In this document: positions 20,607 through 30,656 of the stretch, one piece after another
How the letters are laid out: each line of letters opens with the position of its first letter
Position numbering within the stretch: the stretch's first letter is position 1
Assembly (NCBI GenBank): GCA_024244645.1
Contig: JAAEOH010000356.1
Coordinates: 1-64,000, forward strand
Direction of reading: 5' to 3'
Length of the DNA stretch: 64,000 bases
From: Hyphomicrobiales bacterium
GTDB lineage: Bacteria; Pseudomonadota; Alphaproteobacteria; Rhizobiales; Rhizobiaceae
Notes under the pieces: generated by a model
Seen by the model: the letters and a program-made list of their open reading frames with translations, nothing else
What the model was told of the DNA's origin: nothing
Databases searched by the model: none
Position numbers and translations under genes: made by a program

Positions 20607-20926
20607 CGCTGCAAATACTCCAGTTTTCCGGACACACCGTCCCACTTCGCCGCCTCAGGCATCGGTTCCTTTTGTGCGGCGATGTTGTTCCAAAGTTCTG
20701 CAAGCTCGCTGTTGAGTAGGGTGAACTGTTCCTGATGCGGCTGCAGATCGCTGTCGCTGACGATCGCATTTGCCGGACAGACCGGCTCGCAATCGGCACA
20801 GTCTATGCATTCGTCCGGGTGAATGACGAGGAAGTTCGGTCCCTCGTAAAAACAGTCGACCGGACACACCTCGACACAGTCTGTGTATTTGCAGCGGATG
20901 CAGTTTTCGGTAACGACAAAGGTCAT
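20603..20926 (-). CDS. fdxA: 7Fe (3Fe-4S/4Fe-4S) ferredoxin
   Basis: [55 protein letters not shown], full Cys set; overlaps aminotransferase start by 4 bp. Confidence 0.92.
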   Translation of the reverse strand: MTFVVTENCIRCKYTDCVEVCPVDCFYEGPNFLVIHPDECIDCADCEPVCPANAIVSDSDLQPHQEQFTLLNSELAELWNNIAAQKEPMPEAAKWDGVSGKLEYLQR

Positions 20927-22422
20927 GCCGCCCGGTCCATGGTTTTGAGGTTGATGCCGTACATCGAATAGAGTTCGGCTTCGTCGAAGAGCACCCGGTC
21001 GTCATAGCCGCTGAACCAGATGGCCTCGGGATTGCGGCCGACGATGGTCACCTTGCACCGGTCCGGCGCATCCGCCGCCGATCGCAACAGCTTGAAAATC
21101 AGGACGCCGTTCTCGGCGCCGGGAAGGCCGGGAATTGGTTCGTTCGTGACGGCCGCGACTTCGGTCTTTCCCTTGTAATGCGTGATCGAAAGCCGGGCAT
21201 GCGCCTCGACACCCGACAGGCCCTTTTGCGATTCATTGAGAATCGTCCAGGCCTCCTCGATCGGCACATTGAATGCCTTGTGGCCGACAATATCGCGGCC
21301 GCAGAAAAAGTAGTGGTTTTCGACGCCGTTGCGCTTCAGCTCACGCTGCATGATGCGAAGGGCATCGGGATCGTTGTTGATACCCCTGATGATCGGCGCC
21401 TGATTGTCGATGTTGATCCAGTTGCGCTGGCGCAGCCGCTTGACGGCTTTCCGTGTGTTGTCCAGCCATTGCAGGCTGCCATTGGCATTTTCGACATAGG
21501 TGCCGTCCGGGGCCTTCTTCAGGAACTCGTCCGGATGGTTGAAATGCACCATGATGCGCAGATTTGTTTCCGGGTAGGTTTCGTGGAAACGGTCGAGCAT
21601 ATCGAGGAACGTGTCGTCGAAACGGTCCGGGAAAAAGGCCAGTTCCTTGGTGCCGATGCGGATGGATTCAATGCCTGCTTCTGCAAGGGCCGCAAGCCAG
21701 GCGGCGATGTTCCGGTTGCCGAGTACCATCGGGTCGCCCCCGGACATCAGGATTTCGCGCAGCTTTTCGCGGCCGGTTTGCGGATGCCTGCCGCCATTTT
21801 CGGCCACGAGCCGGTTGTGCTCGCGGATATAGGGAATGAGTTCGCCAATCTGTGCCAGGCCCTTCGGGGCGATGCTTCCATCCGGACGGGTGACCTCCTT
21901 CTTGGCGATCAGTTCCTCGCGGTAGCAGAACCGGCAATGGGCCGAGCAGGTTGAGACGACATAGATGAGGCCAAGTTCGTATTTGTGGATCAGGCCCTCC
22001 ACGGGGCTGTAATCCATCTGTTTGCCGGGATCCTCCGCGCCGTCCAGATCCACGGTTTCCTTGGGGCTGGCCTTAATAAGAACCTGCATGGGAAGGCTGT
22101 TCCTGGCCTGCTCGAAATAGTGGCGCGTGATTTTGACCGGCATGCGCTTTTGAACATCGCGGTCGGAATTTACCAGTTCAGACAATGCGTCGAGTTCGCT
22201 CCGGGAGTAAAAGGATTTCATGTCGTCGGGGACATCACCGGAGAGGAATTTTTTTATGCCGGTAATGATCTCGCGGTTGTATTTGGCGTTTTGAACCTGC
22301 TCCAAAAACGCCTGTTCCCGTTCAGACGGAACGTATTTTTCTGGTTTCGACATATTACCAAAAGTCCCCAATATTGCTGAGATTTTGTCAGCCGCCTCAA
22401 TGTGCAGATCTGGTTCCTGCAT
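20923..22422 (-). CDS. KamA-family (lysine-2,3-aminomutase-like) radical SAM protein, divergent
   Basis: [16 protein letters not shown] (CxxxCxxC), [22 protein letters not shown]; canonical PLP-Lys segment replaced by [14 protein letters not shown]; start may be internal (MSKPEKYV). Confidence 0.85.
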   Translation of the reverse strand: MQEPDLHIEAADKISAILGTFGNMSKPEKYVPSEREQAFLEQVQNAKYNREIITGIKKFLSGDVPDDMKSFYSRSELDALSELVNSDRDVQKRMPVKITRHYFEQARNSLPMQVLIKASPKETVDLDGAEDPGKQMDYSPVEGLIHKYELGLIYVVSTCSAHCRFCYREELIAKKEVTRPDGSIAPKGLAQIGELIPYIREHNRLVAENGGRHPQTGREKLREILMSGGDPMVLGNRNIAAWLAALAEAGIESIRIGTKELAFFPDRFDDTFLDMLDRFHETYPETNLRIMVHFNHPDEFLKKAPDGTYVENANGSLQWLDNTRKAVKRLRQRNWINIDNQAPIIRGINNDPDALRIMQRELKRNGVENHYFFCGRDIVGHKAFNVPIEEAWTILNESQKGLSGVEAHARLSITHYKGKTEVAAVTNEPIPGLPGAENGVLIFKLLRSAADAPDRCKVTIVGRNPEAIWFSGYDDRVLFDEAELYSMYGINLKTMDRAA

Positions 22423-22535
22423 TGCGAATTTCTTTTAGAAATCCCAATTTCGAACGAAACTTGCTAAACCTGCCGCAAAACGTCTAGGTTGGGGAGTGAA
22501 AGCTCAAGCGATTTTTCTTCATTTGAAAGTTACTT

Positions 22536-23450
22536 TTGGTAATGGATGATCTCTACCAGCGACGGCTGCTTCCAAGCACCAGCATGCTCATCGCATTCGA
22601 CAGCGCCGCGCGGACCGGCGGGTTCACGTCGGCCGCCGAAGAGCTCAATCTGACGCAGGGCGCGATCAGCCGGCAGGTGCGCGCACTGGAGGATCAGCTC
22701 GACGTCAAACTGTTTCGAAGGGCCAACAAGAAGATCACCCTGACCGACGCCGGGCGCACCTATGCGCGAGAAATCCATCTGGCGCTCAAGCGGATACAGA
22801 CCGCGTCCCTTTGCGTCAAAACCAATCCGCGCGCCGGGCTTTTGAACATAGCGATATTGCCGACATTCGGCACCCGCTGGCTGATGCCGCGCTTTCCTTC
22901 CTTTCTGGAAAAGAACCCCGAAATCACCGTCAACTTCGTGACCAAGCTGTCGCAGTTCGATTTCGGCGAAGAGGGCCTTCACGCAGCCATTCATTTCGGC
23001 CTGCCGGACTGGCCGGACGCGGCGAGCACATTCCTGATGCAGGATGAACTGGTTCCTGTTGCATCACCACAGTACCTGAAACGGCGCCAGATCACCGAGC
23101 CGCGCGATCTTGCAAACGAGCCGCTGCTGCATCTGACAAGCCGGGCGCAGGCCTGGCCGGACTGGCTGGCGGCGAGCGGTGTGAGCGCCAGTCAGGGGCA
23201 GGGGTTGTTGTTCGAGCAGTTTTCGACTGCCGCACAGGCCGCCGCGGCCGGGCTGGGTGTCGCCCTTCTGCCGAAATTCCTGATCCACAACGAGATCGAG
23301 CGCGGCGAGTTGTGTGTGATATTCGACAAATCCGTGCCCACCAGATCCGCCTACTATCTGATGGTTCCGTCTGAGAGCGTCGACTATGCGCCGGCCATAG
23401 CCTTCAGGGACTGGCTGCAGGAAACGATCGAAACGGAAAGCGCCGGATAG
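22536..23450 (+). CDS. LysR family transcriptional regulator (GcvA-like)
   Basis: LIAFDSAARTGGFTSAAEELNLTQGAISRQVRALEDQLDVKLFRR. Confidence 0.93.
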   Translation: MVMDDLYQRRLLPSTSMLIAFDSAARTGGFTSAAEELNLTQGAISRQVRALEDQLDVKLFRRANKKITLTDAGRTYAREIHLALKRIQTASLCVKTNPRAGLLNIAILPTFGTRWLMPRFPSFLEKNPEITVNFVTKLSQFDFGEEGLHAAIHFGLPDWPDAASTFLMQDELVPVASPQYLKRRQITEPRDLANEPLLHLTSRAQAWPDWLAASGVSASQGQGLLFEQFSTAAQAAAAGLGVALLPKFLIHNEIERGELCVIFDKSVPTRSAYYLMVPSESVDYAPAIAFRDWLQETIETESAG

Positions 23451-23583
23451 CAGCCGCAGTATCAGCCCGGGCGCAGCCGGCGCTGCCGCTGATGTTAGCT
23501 GCAGCGTTTCCTCGTGTGCCGGATTCGGCGATCCAAACCCATTCCAACGATGTATATCGAAAATTGTTCAATGATTTCAATGG

Positions 23584-23612
23584 TTGACAAAATAGGTAGT
23601 ATACTACATAAT
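23584..23612 (+). promoter_or_regulatory. Candidate sigma70-type promoter with operator C in the spacer, upstream of dctP
   Basis: TTGACA (23584-23589) N17 CATAAT (23607-23612); perfect 12-bp palindrome GTAGTATACTAC at 23596-23607. Confidence 0.65.
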
Positions 23613-23702
23613 ATTGATCAGAAAGTCAGAAAGATCTGGCAATCGACCGGATCGAAAAGCAGCGGGAACAGTTGCGATCTCAACGGCAATTTGGAGGAAC
23701 AA

Positions 23703-24677
23703 ATGAACAAGATTCTTGAGGTATTGGCCGCAGCCACAGTCGGCTTGGCGATTTCGGCAACCGCATCGCTGGCGGCTGACATGAAGATGCTCACCGCATG
23801 GGGACCAAACCACTCCGGTACAGCCAACATGGCCTATGGCTATATCAAGCTGGTCGAGGAAATGACCGGCGGCGACGTATCGATCAAACCGAGCGGGCCG
23901 GAAGTCGTTCCCGGCGGCAAGCAATTGCAGCCGGTTGCAGCGGGTGTCTTTGATCTTATCTACACGCACGGTCTTTATCACACCGGTACAACCGGCATCG
24001 GCGCTGCTATTGATGCGGTGAACGGCGATATCGAAAAACGCCGCACCAGCGGTGTGTGGGACTGGGTTGACAAGCATTACCAGGAAACACAGAACCTGAA
24101 GGTTCTTTCCATTCCGACCGCGACCACCGGTTTCCGGTTTTTCCTGAAAAACGAAATGGATCCAGGCAAAAAACTGGACGGCATGAAAATCCGCGCGCTT
24201 CCGTCCTACAACAAAATCGTCGGCTCGCTTGGTGGAACGGCAGTCGTCATTCCGTTTGGCGAACTCTATTCCGCCGCTGAAAAGGGTGTGATCGACGGGC
24301 TGGTATGGCCGAGTGTCGGTGCTGTCGGCTTCAAATTTCACGAAGTCACGCCATATCTGGCGGAGCCCGCATTCGGTACCGTGTCCTATCTGATCATGAT
24401 GAACCTCGACAAGTGGAACGCACTTGATGCCGATACGCAAAAGGCGATGCTTGAAGCGGGTCACAAACTTGAGCAGGACACGGTCGGTGTCTTCAACCAG
24501 CTGCTTGAAGAAGAAAATGCGATGATGGTGAAGGGCGGCGCAAAGACCACCAGCATCGGGTATTCGCTCGAAGAAGCAAACAAGCTGTTTGCAGACCGTG
24601 CGATGGAGGTTGCGATTGAAAAATCCGGTGCGACCGGAGAAGCCTTCCGCGACTTTGTTGCCTCGCAGGGCATGTAG
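23703..24677 (+). CDS. dctP: TRAP transporter solute-binding protein, DctP family
   Basis: Signal peptide MNKILEVLAAATVGLAISATASLAA; MKIRALPSYNKIVGSLGGTAVVIPFGELYSAAEKGVIDGL. Confidence 0.93.
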   Translation: MNKILEVLAAATVGLAISATASLAADMKMLTAWGPNHSGTANMAYGYIKLVEEMTGGDVSIKPSGPEVVPGGKQLQPVAAGVFDLIYTHGLYHTGTTGIGAAIDAVNGDIEKRRTSGVWDWVDKHYQETQNLKVLSIPTATTGFRFFLKNEMDPGKKLDGMKIRALPSYNKIVGSLGGTAVVIPFGELYSAAEKGVIDGLVWPSVGAVGFKFHEVTPYLAEPAFGTVSYLIMMNLDKWNALDADTQKAMLEAGHKLEQDTVGVFNQLLEEENAMMVKGGAKTTSIGYSLEEANKLFADRAMEVAIEKSGATGEAFRDFVASQGM

Positions 24678-24691
24678 AAAACTCCCAAGCA

Positions 24692-24718
24692 TTTCCGCCG
24701 CGGTCGCCGCGGCGGAAA
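24692..24718. other. Perfect 12-bp stem / 3-nt loop hairpin between dctP and dctQ
   Basis: TTTCCGCCGCGG-TCG-CCGCGGCGGAAA. Confidence 0.8.
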
Positions 24719-24808
24719 CATATGCAGGAATGGACGGACTTGCTTTCAGCTCATACGCTTTGCTGGCGATGAGCGTTTTCAAACCACGCCGACAGGGCAG
24801 CATTCGCC

Positions 24809-25330
24809 ATGACCAATGTTTTTGCCAAGTTCTGTACAATCCACGATCGGCTCACTGAGGTTGCGGCGGTTCTGGGCGCGATCGGGCTCATCGGCATCGT
24901 TGTGTCCTATGTTTACGAAGTGGTGACGCGCTATTTCTTCAACGCCCCGACGGCCTGGGTCAGCGATTTTGTCTCCTATGCACTGTGTGCGTCGGTTTTC
25001 CTGGCGCTGCCGAAGGTCACCAAGGACAAAGGGCACGTCGCGGTGACGATCGTGGTCGATATCGTACCGCAAAAAATTGCAGACACGATGCATACCACCA
25101 TCAATCTGATCGGGTTCATCTGCCTCGGCTTTGCCGCCTATATCAGCCTGCAGGAAAACATTCGGCAATACAGCAAAGGCATCGAGACATTGGCGATTGT
25201 GCCCATTCCCCAATGGTGGGTATCGAGTTTCATAACCTTCGGCCTTGCGCTCAGTTCAATTTACTTCTTGCGTTACGCACCGGCGTCACAGCGGGTCCGC
25301 AGTGACGTTCTCAAAGAGAGGCCCGGCTGA
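24809..25330 (+). CDS. dctQ: TRAP transporter small permease, DctQ family
   Basis: YEVVTRYFFNAPTAWVSDFVSYALCASVFLALPKVTKDKGHVAVTIVVDIVP. Confidence 0.9.
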   Translation: MTNVFAKFCTIHDRLTEVAAVLGAIGLIGIVVSYVYEVVTRYFFNAPTAWVSDFVSYALCASVFLALPKVTKDKGHVAVTIVVDIVPQKIADTMHTTINLIGFICLGFAAYISLQENIRQYSKGIETLAIVPIPQWWVSSFITFGLALSSIYFLRYAPASQRVRSDVLKERPG

Positions 25331-26643
25331 TGGAGTGGTACGTAACCCTGCTTGCTGGTGTAGCAATCCTTTTCGCGCTGTTTTTGTCCGGCGCACCGAT
25401 TTTTCTGGCTTTTCTATTTGCCATATTGACCGGGGTATATTTCATCATCGGACCGGCCGGTTTTCCGATGTTTGCCAACAGCATTCTGGACACCGCATCG
25501 ATTACCTCGCTGGCATCGATTCCATTGTTCATTTTGATGGGCGAATTGTTGTTCAGATCGGGAACAATGGATGTTCTGTTTGATTCCATCGACAAGCTTG
25601 TCGGCCGGGTTCGCGGGCGTCAATACGTGCTGGTCGTGGTTCTATCAGCGGTGTTCGGGGCGTTGTCCGGCGTTGCCATGGCCGTTGCCGCAATGCTCGG
25701 ACGCGCAATCATGCCGGGCATGCAGGCGCGCGGTTATGATCGCGATATCGCTGCGGGGCTGATCGTCAGCGGTGCGAGCCTGGCGCCGATTATTCCGCCC
25801 AGCCTCCTGGCCATCATCGTCGGGTCCATCGCCGATGTATCGATCGCAAAGCTGCTGATCGCCGGCGTCATGCCGGGTTTGCTGCTTGGCGGCATATTTC
25901 TGGTCTATGTGTTCGTGCGCATTGCCATGAACTCGGAACTGGCTCCGGCAAATGTCGGCTCCGAACGCGGCGAGATATCCTTTGGCGAACAGGCGATGGC
26001 GCTGATACGCGTCCTGCCGTTTGCGATCGTGATATTCTCGGTCATGGGCTTCATCATGCTCGGCGTTGCGACGCCGTCGGAATCGGCCGCGACGGGTGTT
26101 CTCGGCGCGCTGATCACCGCTGCCATCTACCGCAATCTCAACATGAAAATGATCTGGGATTCGGTGATGGCGTCGATCACCGTTTCGGCGATGATCCTCG
26201 CCATCATGGTCATGTCGAAAATGTTCACGCAGTTGCTGGCCTTCACCGGCGCGACCAGCGAACTTGTGCAGCTGGTCGCCAATCTCGGTTTCAGCCCGAT
26301 CGTCATGCTGATTATCATGCTTGCCGTGCCGTTCGTGCTTTGCATGTTCATCGACACGATCGCCGTGATCCTTCTGACCATTCCGATCTATCAGCCGGTG
26401 GTGACCAGTCTTGGATTCGATCCGGTGTGGTTCTGGCTTTTGTTCCTGATCAACATCACGCTGGGCGCCATCACGCCGCCCTTCGGCTATACGCTGTTTG
26501 CCTTCAAGGCGGTCGTTCCGGAAATGACCATCAGCGATGTCTACAAGGCAACATGGCCGTTCGTTATTCTGTTTTTGTTTGGGATCGCCGTCATCATCGT
26601 CTTCCCCGGCATTGCTACCTGGCTGCCCAATCTGACTGGATAG
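25330..26643 (+). CDS. dctM: TRAP transporter large permease, DctM family
   Basis: 437-aa multi-TM; GASLAPIIPPSLLAIIVGSIADVSIAKLLIAGVMPGLLLGGIFLVYV; GAITPPFGYTLFAFKAV. Confidence 0.95.
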   Translation: MEWYVTLLAGVAILFALFLSGAPIFLAFLFAILTGVYFIIGPAGFPMFANSILDTASITSLASIPLFILMGELLFRSGTMDVLFDSIDKLVGRVRGRQYVLVVVLSAVFGALSGVAMAVAAMLGRAIMPGMQARGYDRDIAAGLIVSGASLAPIIPPSLLAIIVGSIADVSIAKLLIAGVMPGLLLGGIFLVYVFVRIAMNSELAPANVGSERGEISFGEQAMALIRVLPFAIVIFSVMGFIMLGVATPSESAATGVLGALITAAIYRNLNMKMIWDSVMASITVSAMILAIMVMSKMFTQLLAFTGATSELVQLVANLGFSPIVMLIIMLAVPFVLCMFIDTIAVILLTIPIYQPVVTSLGFDPVWFWLLFLINITLGAITPPFGYTLFAFKAVVPEMTISDVYKATWPFVILFLFGIAVIIVFPGIATWLPNLTG

Positions 26644-26671
26644 CGTGCTTTTCCGATAACGACGAATTGGC

Positions 26672-29035
26672 TCAGACTGTTGCAGCGTCTGTAAATGACG
26701 CGCGGCGACGGTCTACCGATGTATTGCCGTAGAGCGTCGTGCGCTGCCGTGACGGACGGCCGAGATTTTGCAGCAGTGCTTCCATTGCCTCGGGGGTCAT
26801 TTCCTGGCCGTGCTCCGCACCGGCAGAACGGGTAATTGTCTCGTTCATCAGGGTGCCGCCGATATCGTTGACGCCGGCGGAAAGACAGGCCGCGAGGCCT
26901 TCCGGTCCGAGTTTCACCCACGATGCCTGAATATTGGTGATGTGCGGGTGCAATGTCAGACGAGCGACTGCGTGTATCAGCAGCGCTTCGCGCCATGTCG
27001 GACCGCGGCGGCTGGCGCCCTTGAGATAGATCGGTGCTTCCATGTGCACGAAGGGCAGGGGCACAAACTCGCTGAAGCCGCCGGTACGCTGTTGCTGTTC
27101 GCGCAGCCGCAGAAGATGACGCGCCCAGTTCAACGGCCGGTCGATGTGGCCATACATGATCGTCGAGGTTGTCTTGAGCCCCAATCGGTGGGCGGTGTCG
27201 ACGACCTCGAACCATTCATTCGTGTTGATCTTGTCCGGACAGAGCCGAACGCGCACTTCGTCATCGAGAACCTCTGCAGCGGTGCCCGGAAGGCTTCCAA
27301 GACCCGCTTCGATCAGCTGGTCGAGAAAATCGGCAATCGGGATGCCCAGCGTCTGCGCGCCCTGATGGATCTCAAGCGGCGAGAACGCATGGACATGAAT
27401 ATCCGGCACTTCGGATTTGATGGCCTTCAGGATGTCGAGATAAGTCTGGCCGGTGTAGTTCGGATGAATGCCGCCTTGAAGACAGACTTCCACTGCGCCG
27501 CGATCCCACGCCTCCTTTGCGCGCCGGGTTATCTCCTCAAGGCTCAAATCATTGGGCTTGCCGCGCAGATTGTCGCTTGTCTTGCCTTTTGAAAATGCAC
27601 AGAACCGGCACTTGAAATAGCAGATGTTCGTGTAGTTGATGTTGCGTGTGACGACATAGCTGACCGTATCGCCGCAAACTCTGCGGCGCAGGGTGTCGGC
27701 GGCCCGCGCGACCTCCATGACTTCGCCGTTGCGGGCGGCCAGCAGACGTTCGATCTCGGGCAGCCGCAGATCTCCACCATCGACGGCCCTTTCAAGAATG
27801 CGGCCGAGTGCGCGGTCCTTGATAAAGCCGGGCGTGGTCAGGTTCTTCGGCAGCGGTAGGCCGGCGACGCCGGGGAACCAGCCGTCGGTACGTGCCAGGC
27901 CATCGGCGTCGATGGTATCCAGCACCGGTGCGCGCAGCCGGGCATCGAGCCACCGGTCGCCATCATGTGCAAATTGCGGATAAATGCCGAGCCTTTCAAC
28001 CAGGATTTTACCAGAGGATGCGGTGTCGCTCGCCAGGGTCTCCAAATGTGGCCAGGGTGCCTCCGGATTGACGTGGTCGGGGGTCACGGGCGAAACACCG
28101 CCCCAATCGTTGAGGCCGCTGGCGATCAGTTCGCTCGCAGAACCTGCCGACAGGTTGGGCGGTGCCTGGATCGACATGTCAGGTCCGAATATCAAACGGG
28201 CGACGGCAATCGTCCACTGAAGATCGGCCAGATCCGGCTCCGGAGCGCCTTCCATGCGCGTGCCCGGTTTGGCGCGAAAATTCTGAATGATGATTTCCTG
28301 CAGATGACCGTAGCGATCGTGCAACCGGCGCAGAGACAGCAGGCTCTCAATGCGTTCGCGGCGGGTTTCGCCGATGCCGATCAGGATACCGCTGGTGAAC
28401 GGCACCTTCTGCCGGCCGGCCTCCTCAATGGTCGCGAGCCGGACGGCCGGATCCTTGTCGGGCGAGCCATGATGGCAACCGCCGCGTTCCGTCAGGCGCG
28501 GAGACACGTTTTCCAGCATGATGCCCATCGACACGGAGACTTTCCGAAGGGCGGCGATTTCGTCAGCATCCATGACGCCGGGATTCAGATGCGGCAGCAG
28601 ACCGGTTTCGGCAAAGACCAGTTCGGCCATGGCGTGCAGATATTCGATCGTGCTGCCATAACCGTGATCGTCCAGCGCGCGGCGTGCGGCCGCATAGCGC
28701 AATTCGGGCTTGTCGCCGAGCGTAAACAGGGCCTCCTTGCAGCCGGCCGCCTTGCCTTGCCGGGCAATCTCCAGAACCTCCTGCGGGTTGAGATAGGCGG
28801 AGGCGAGCTTTTTGGGGGCCTTGGCAAAGGTGCAATAGTGACAGACATCGCGGCACAGTTGGGTGAGCGGTATGAACACCTTGCGCGAATAGCTGATCAG
28901 CCGGCCGTGGCCGATATCGCGTGTCGCCGCGGCACGGGCAAGCAGGGTGTCCTGCGGCTGATCGAGCAGGGCGTATGCGTCCGCATCGGAAAGGCGCTGC
29001 GCCATTTCGCCGGTGTTGATCATCATGGTGTTCAT
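26672..29035 (-). CDS. fbiC: FO synthase, fused CofG-CofH type
   Basis: Two radical SAM motifs, CRDVCHYC and CYFKCRFC; CofG half then CofH half (INTNEWFEVVDTAHRLGLKTTSTIMYGHID). Confidence 0.95.
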   Translation of the reverse strand: MNTMMINTGEMAQRLSDADAYALLDQPQDTLLARAAATRDIGHGRLISYSRKVFIPLTQLCRDVCHYCTFAKAPKKLASAYLNPQEVLEIARQGKAAGCKEALFTLGDKPELRYAAARRALDDHGYGSTIEYLHAMAELVFAETGLLPHLNPGVMDADEIAALRKVSVSMGIMLENVSPRLTERGGCHHGSPDKDPAVRLATIEEAGRQKVPFTSGILIGIGETRRERIESLLSLRRLHDRYGHLQEIIIQNFRAKPGTRMEGAPEPDLADLQWTIAVARLIFGPDMSIQAPPNLSAGSASELIASGLNDWGGVSPVTPDHVNPEAPWPHLETLASDTASSGKILVERLGIYPQFAHDGDRWLDARLRAPVLDTIDADGLARTDGWFPGVAGLPLPKNLTTPGFIKDRALGRILERAVDGGDLRLPEIERLLAARNGEVMEVARAADTLRRRVCGDTVSYVVTRNINYTNICYFKCRFCAFSKGKTSDNLRGKPNDLSLEEITRRAKEAWDRGAVEVCLQGGIHPNYTGQTYLDILKAIKSEVPDIHVHAFSPLEIHQGAQTLGIPIADFLDQLIEAGLGSLPGTAAEVLDDEVRVRLCPDKINTNEWFEVVDTAHRLGLKTTSTIMYGHIDRPLNWARHLLRLREQQQRTGGFSEFVPLPFVHMEAPIYLKGASRRGPTWREALLIHAVARLTLHPHITNIQASWVKLGPEGLAACLSAGVNDIGGTLMNETITRSAGAEHGQEMTPEAMEALLQNLGRPSRQRTTLYGNTSVDRRRASFTDAATV

Positions 29036-29697
29036 GCTGCTCCCCTGTCGATCAGCTGGCTGGTCACAGAGCCACGCAATTGACCAAGAAATTCATGCGT
29101 TGCGCCACAGGTGGTCTGCATTGCCAGATCGTGAAGATCTGACGATGTGTCGATATCGAGTGCCAGACCCGGGGCCTCGAGTATCTGCGGCCGGAGTCCG
29201 CATGCATGCGACGCGTATTTGTAACCGGAGAAGCTGTCTGGTCCGAAAGCGGGGCGAATAACGTCTCTTTGAGACAGAAACAGTCCGTTGGTGCCTTGCA
29301 GGTCGCGTGCCGCGGCGAGACGGATGTGGCGCTTGTCAGCGGCCGCCGGCGCAGTCAGCGCAGCTATTTCAGGGCCGGTTGCGAGCGGAATGTCGCCGGG
29401 CAACACGGTAACATTGCTGTTGGCGGAAACCTCTGCCAGTCCGAGCATGACCGCTTCATTGTAGCCTTTTGCCTGTTGCTCACAAACCGGTCGCGCGTTG
29501 TATTTGCGGGCGATGTCGAAAACCGTGTCATCGCTCGCAACAACCCAGAGTTTGCCGTGATCGATCCGGACGACGGTGGCCAGAAGATCCTCCAGCATGG
29601 CAAGCACAAGTCCGACCCGCTCGGAAGGGGTAAGGACCGGTGCGAGGCGCTGTTTGGCGAGCGTCAGGCTCTTTATTGGAATTATGATCTCGGTCAT
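29032..29697 (-). CDS. cofC: 2-phospho-L-lactate (or PEP/3PG) guanylyltransferase
   Basis: IIIPIKSLTLAKQRLAPVLTPSER…VLPGDIPLATGPEI; embedded in F420 cluster. Confidence 0.92.
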   Translation of the reverse strand: MTEIIIPIKSLTLAKQRLAPVLTPSERVGLVLAMLEDLLATVVRIDHGKLWVVASDDTVFDIARKYNARPVCEQQAKGYNEAVMLGLAEVSANSNVTVLPGDIPLATGPEIAALTAPAAADKRHIRLAAARDLQGTNGLFLSQRDVIRPAFGPDSFSGYKYASHACGLRPQILEAPGLALDIDTSSDLHDLAMQTTCGATHEFLGQLRGSVTSQLIDRGAA

Positions 29698-30656
29698 CGT
29701 TCAAGTCCCCCACTCAGCCGGGCAGCAAATTCGACGGTCCTGCCAGCCAGTTCGACGCGGTCGTTCAGGTCGTTCATGACGGTTTGAGCGACCTCGACGT
29801 GCATTCCCATATCGGCAATTTCAGGCGCATGGTGCGCGTCCTTTTCATCGATGACCAGCCCGTCGATAAAACCCTGATAGTGACGCGCGATTTCAACGGC
29901 GGAGGCTGGCATGCCAAGTTCAGCCATCATCTTTGCCGCGGGACCCTTGAGCGCTTCACCGCCAACTATCGGCGATACGGCGACAATAGGCGCTTTGCTT
30001 TCGCGCAGCGCGTCACGCATGCCAGGCACCGCTAGGATAGGGGCAACGCTCACAAATGGGTTCGACGGTGCAATGACAATTGCAGCCGGATTGTCGCGGA
30101 GCGCGGATATCAGAGCCGGATTGGGCAGAGCCTTTTCAATGCCGACAAATGCAAATCCCGTGACTTTCGGCGCGCATTGCTCGCGGACAAAATAGTGCTG
30201 AAATGTGAGCCGGCCCTCGGCGGTATCGACCATGGTCGCCACAGATTGATCGCACATCGGCACGATAGGAACCGTGATGCCCAGAACGCCGGAAACGTAA
30301 GCGGTCACTTCACTCGGGCTTGCACCGTTTTTCAAGCGATCCGTTCGATAGACATGAAGGGCAAGATCACGGTCGCCGAGATTGAACCAGTCGGCGCCGC
30401 CGATCTCACGCATGGCTTCCATGAAATTCCAGCTTTCGCCGGCACGGCCCCAGCCGCGCTCCTTATCGGCGAGATTCGACAATGTGTAGATCACCGTATC
30501 AGTGTCTGGGCAGATACGCAGACCGAAATGATCGAAATCGTCGCCGGTATTGGTTACGACCAGCAGCCGTTCCGCAGGCAATGTGTGGGTCAGGCCAAGC
30601 ACCAGTTTTGCGCCGCCGACGCCGCCGGAAAGTGCGATGATGCGGTCGGCGCTCAT
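29694..30656 (-). CDS. cofD: 2-phospho-L-lactate transferase
   Basis: IIALSGGVGGAKLVLGL…VVTNTGDDFDHFGLRICPDTDTVIYTLSNLADKERGWG…WFNLGDRDLALHVYRTDRL. Confidence 0.95.
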   Translation of the reverse strand: MSADRIIALSGGVGGAKLVLGLTHTLPAERLLVVTNTGDDFDHFGLRICPDTDTVIYTLSNLADKERGWGRAGESWNFMEAMREIGGADWFNLGDRDLALHVYRTDRLKNGASPSEVTAYVSGVLGITVPIVPMCDQSVATMVDTAEGRLTFQHYFVREQCAPKVTGFAFVGIEKALPNPALISALRDNPAAIVIAPSNPFVSVAPILAVPGMRDALRESKAPIVAVSPIVGGEALKGPAAKMMAELGMPASAVEIARHYQGFIDGLVIDEKDAHHAPEIADMGMHVEVAQTVMNDLNDRVELAGRTVEFAARLSGGLER

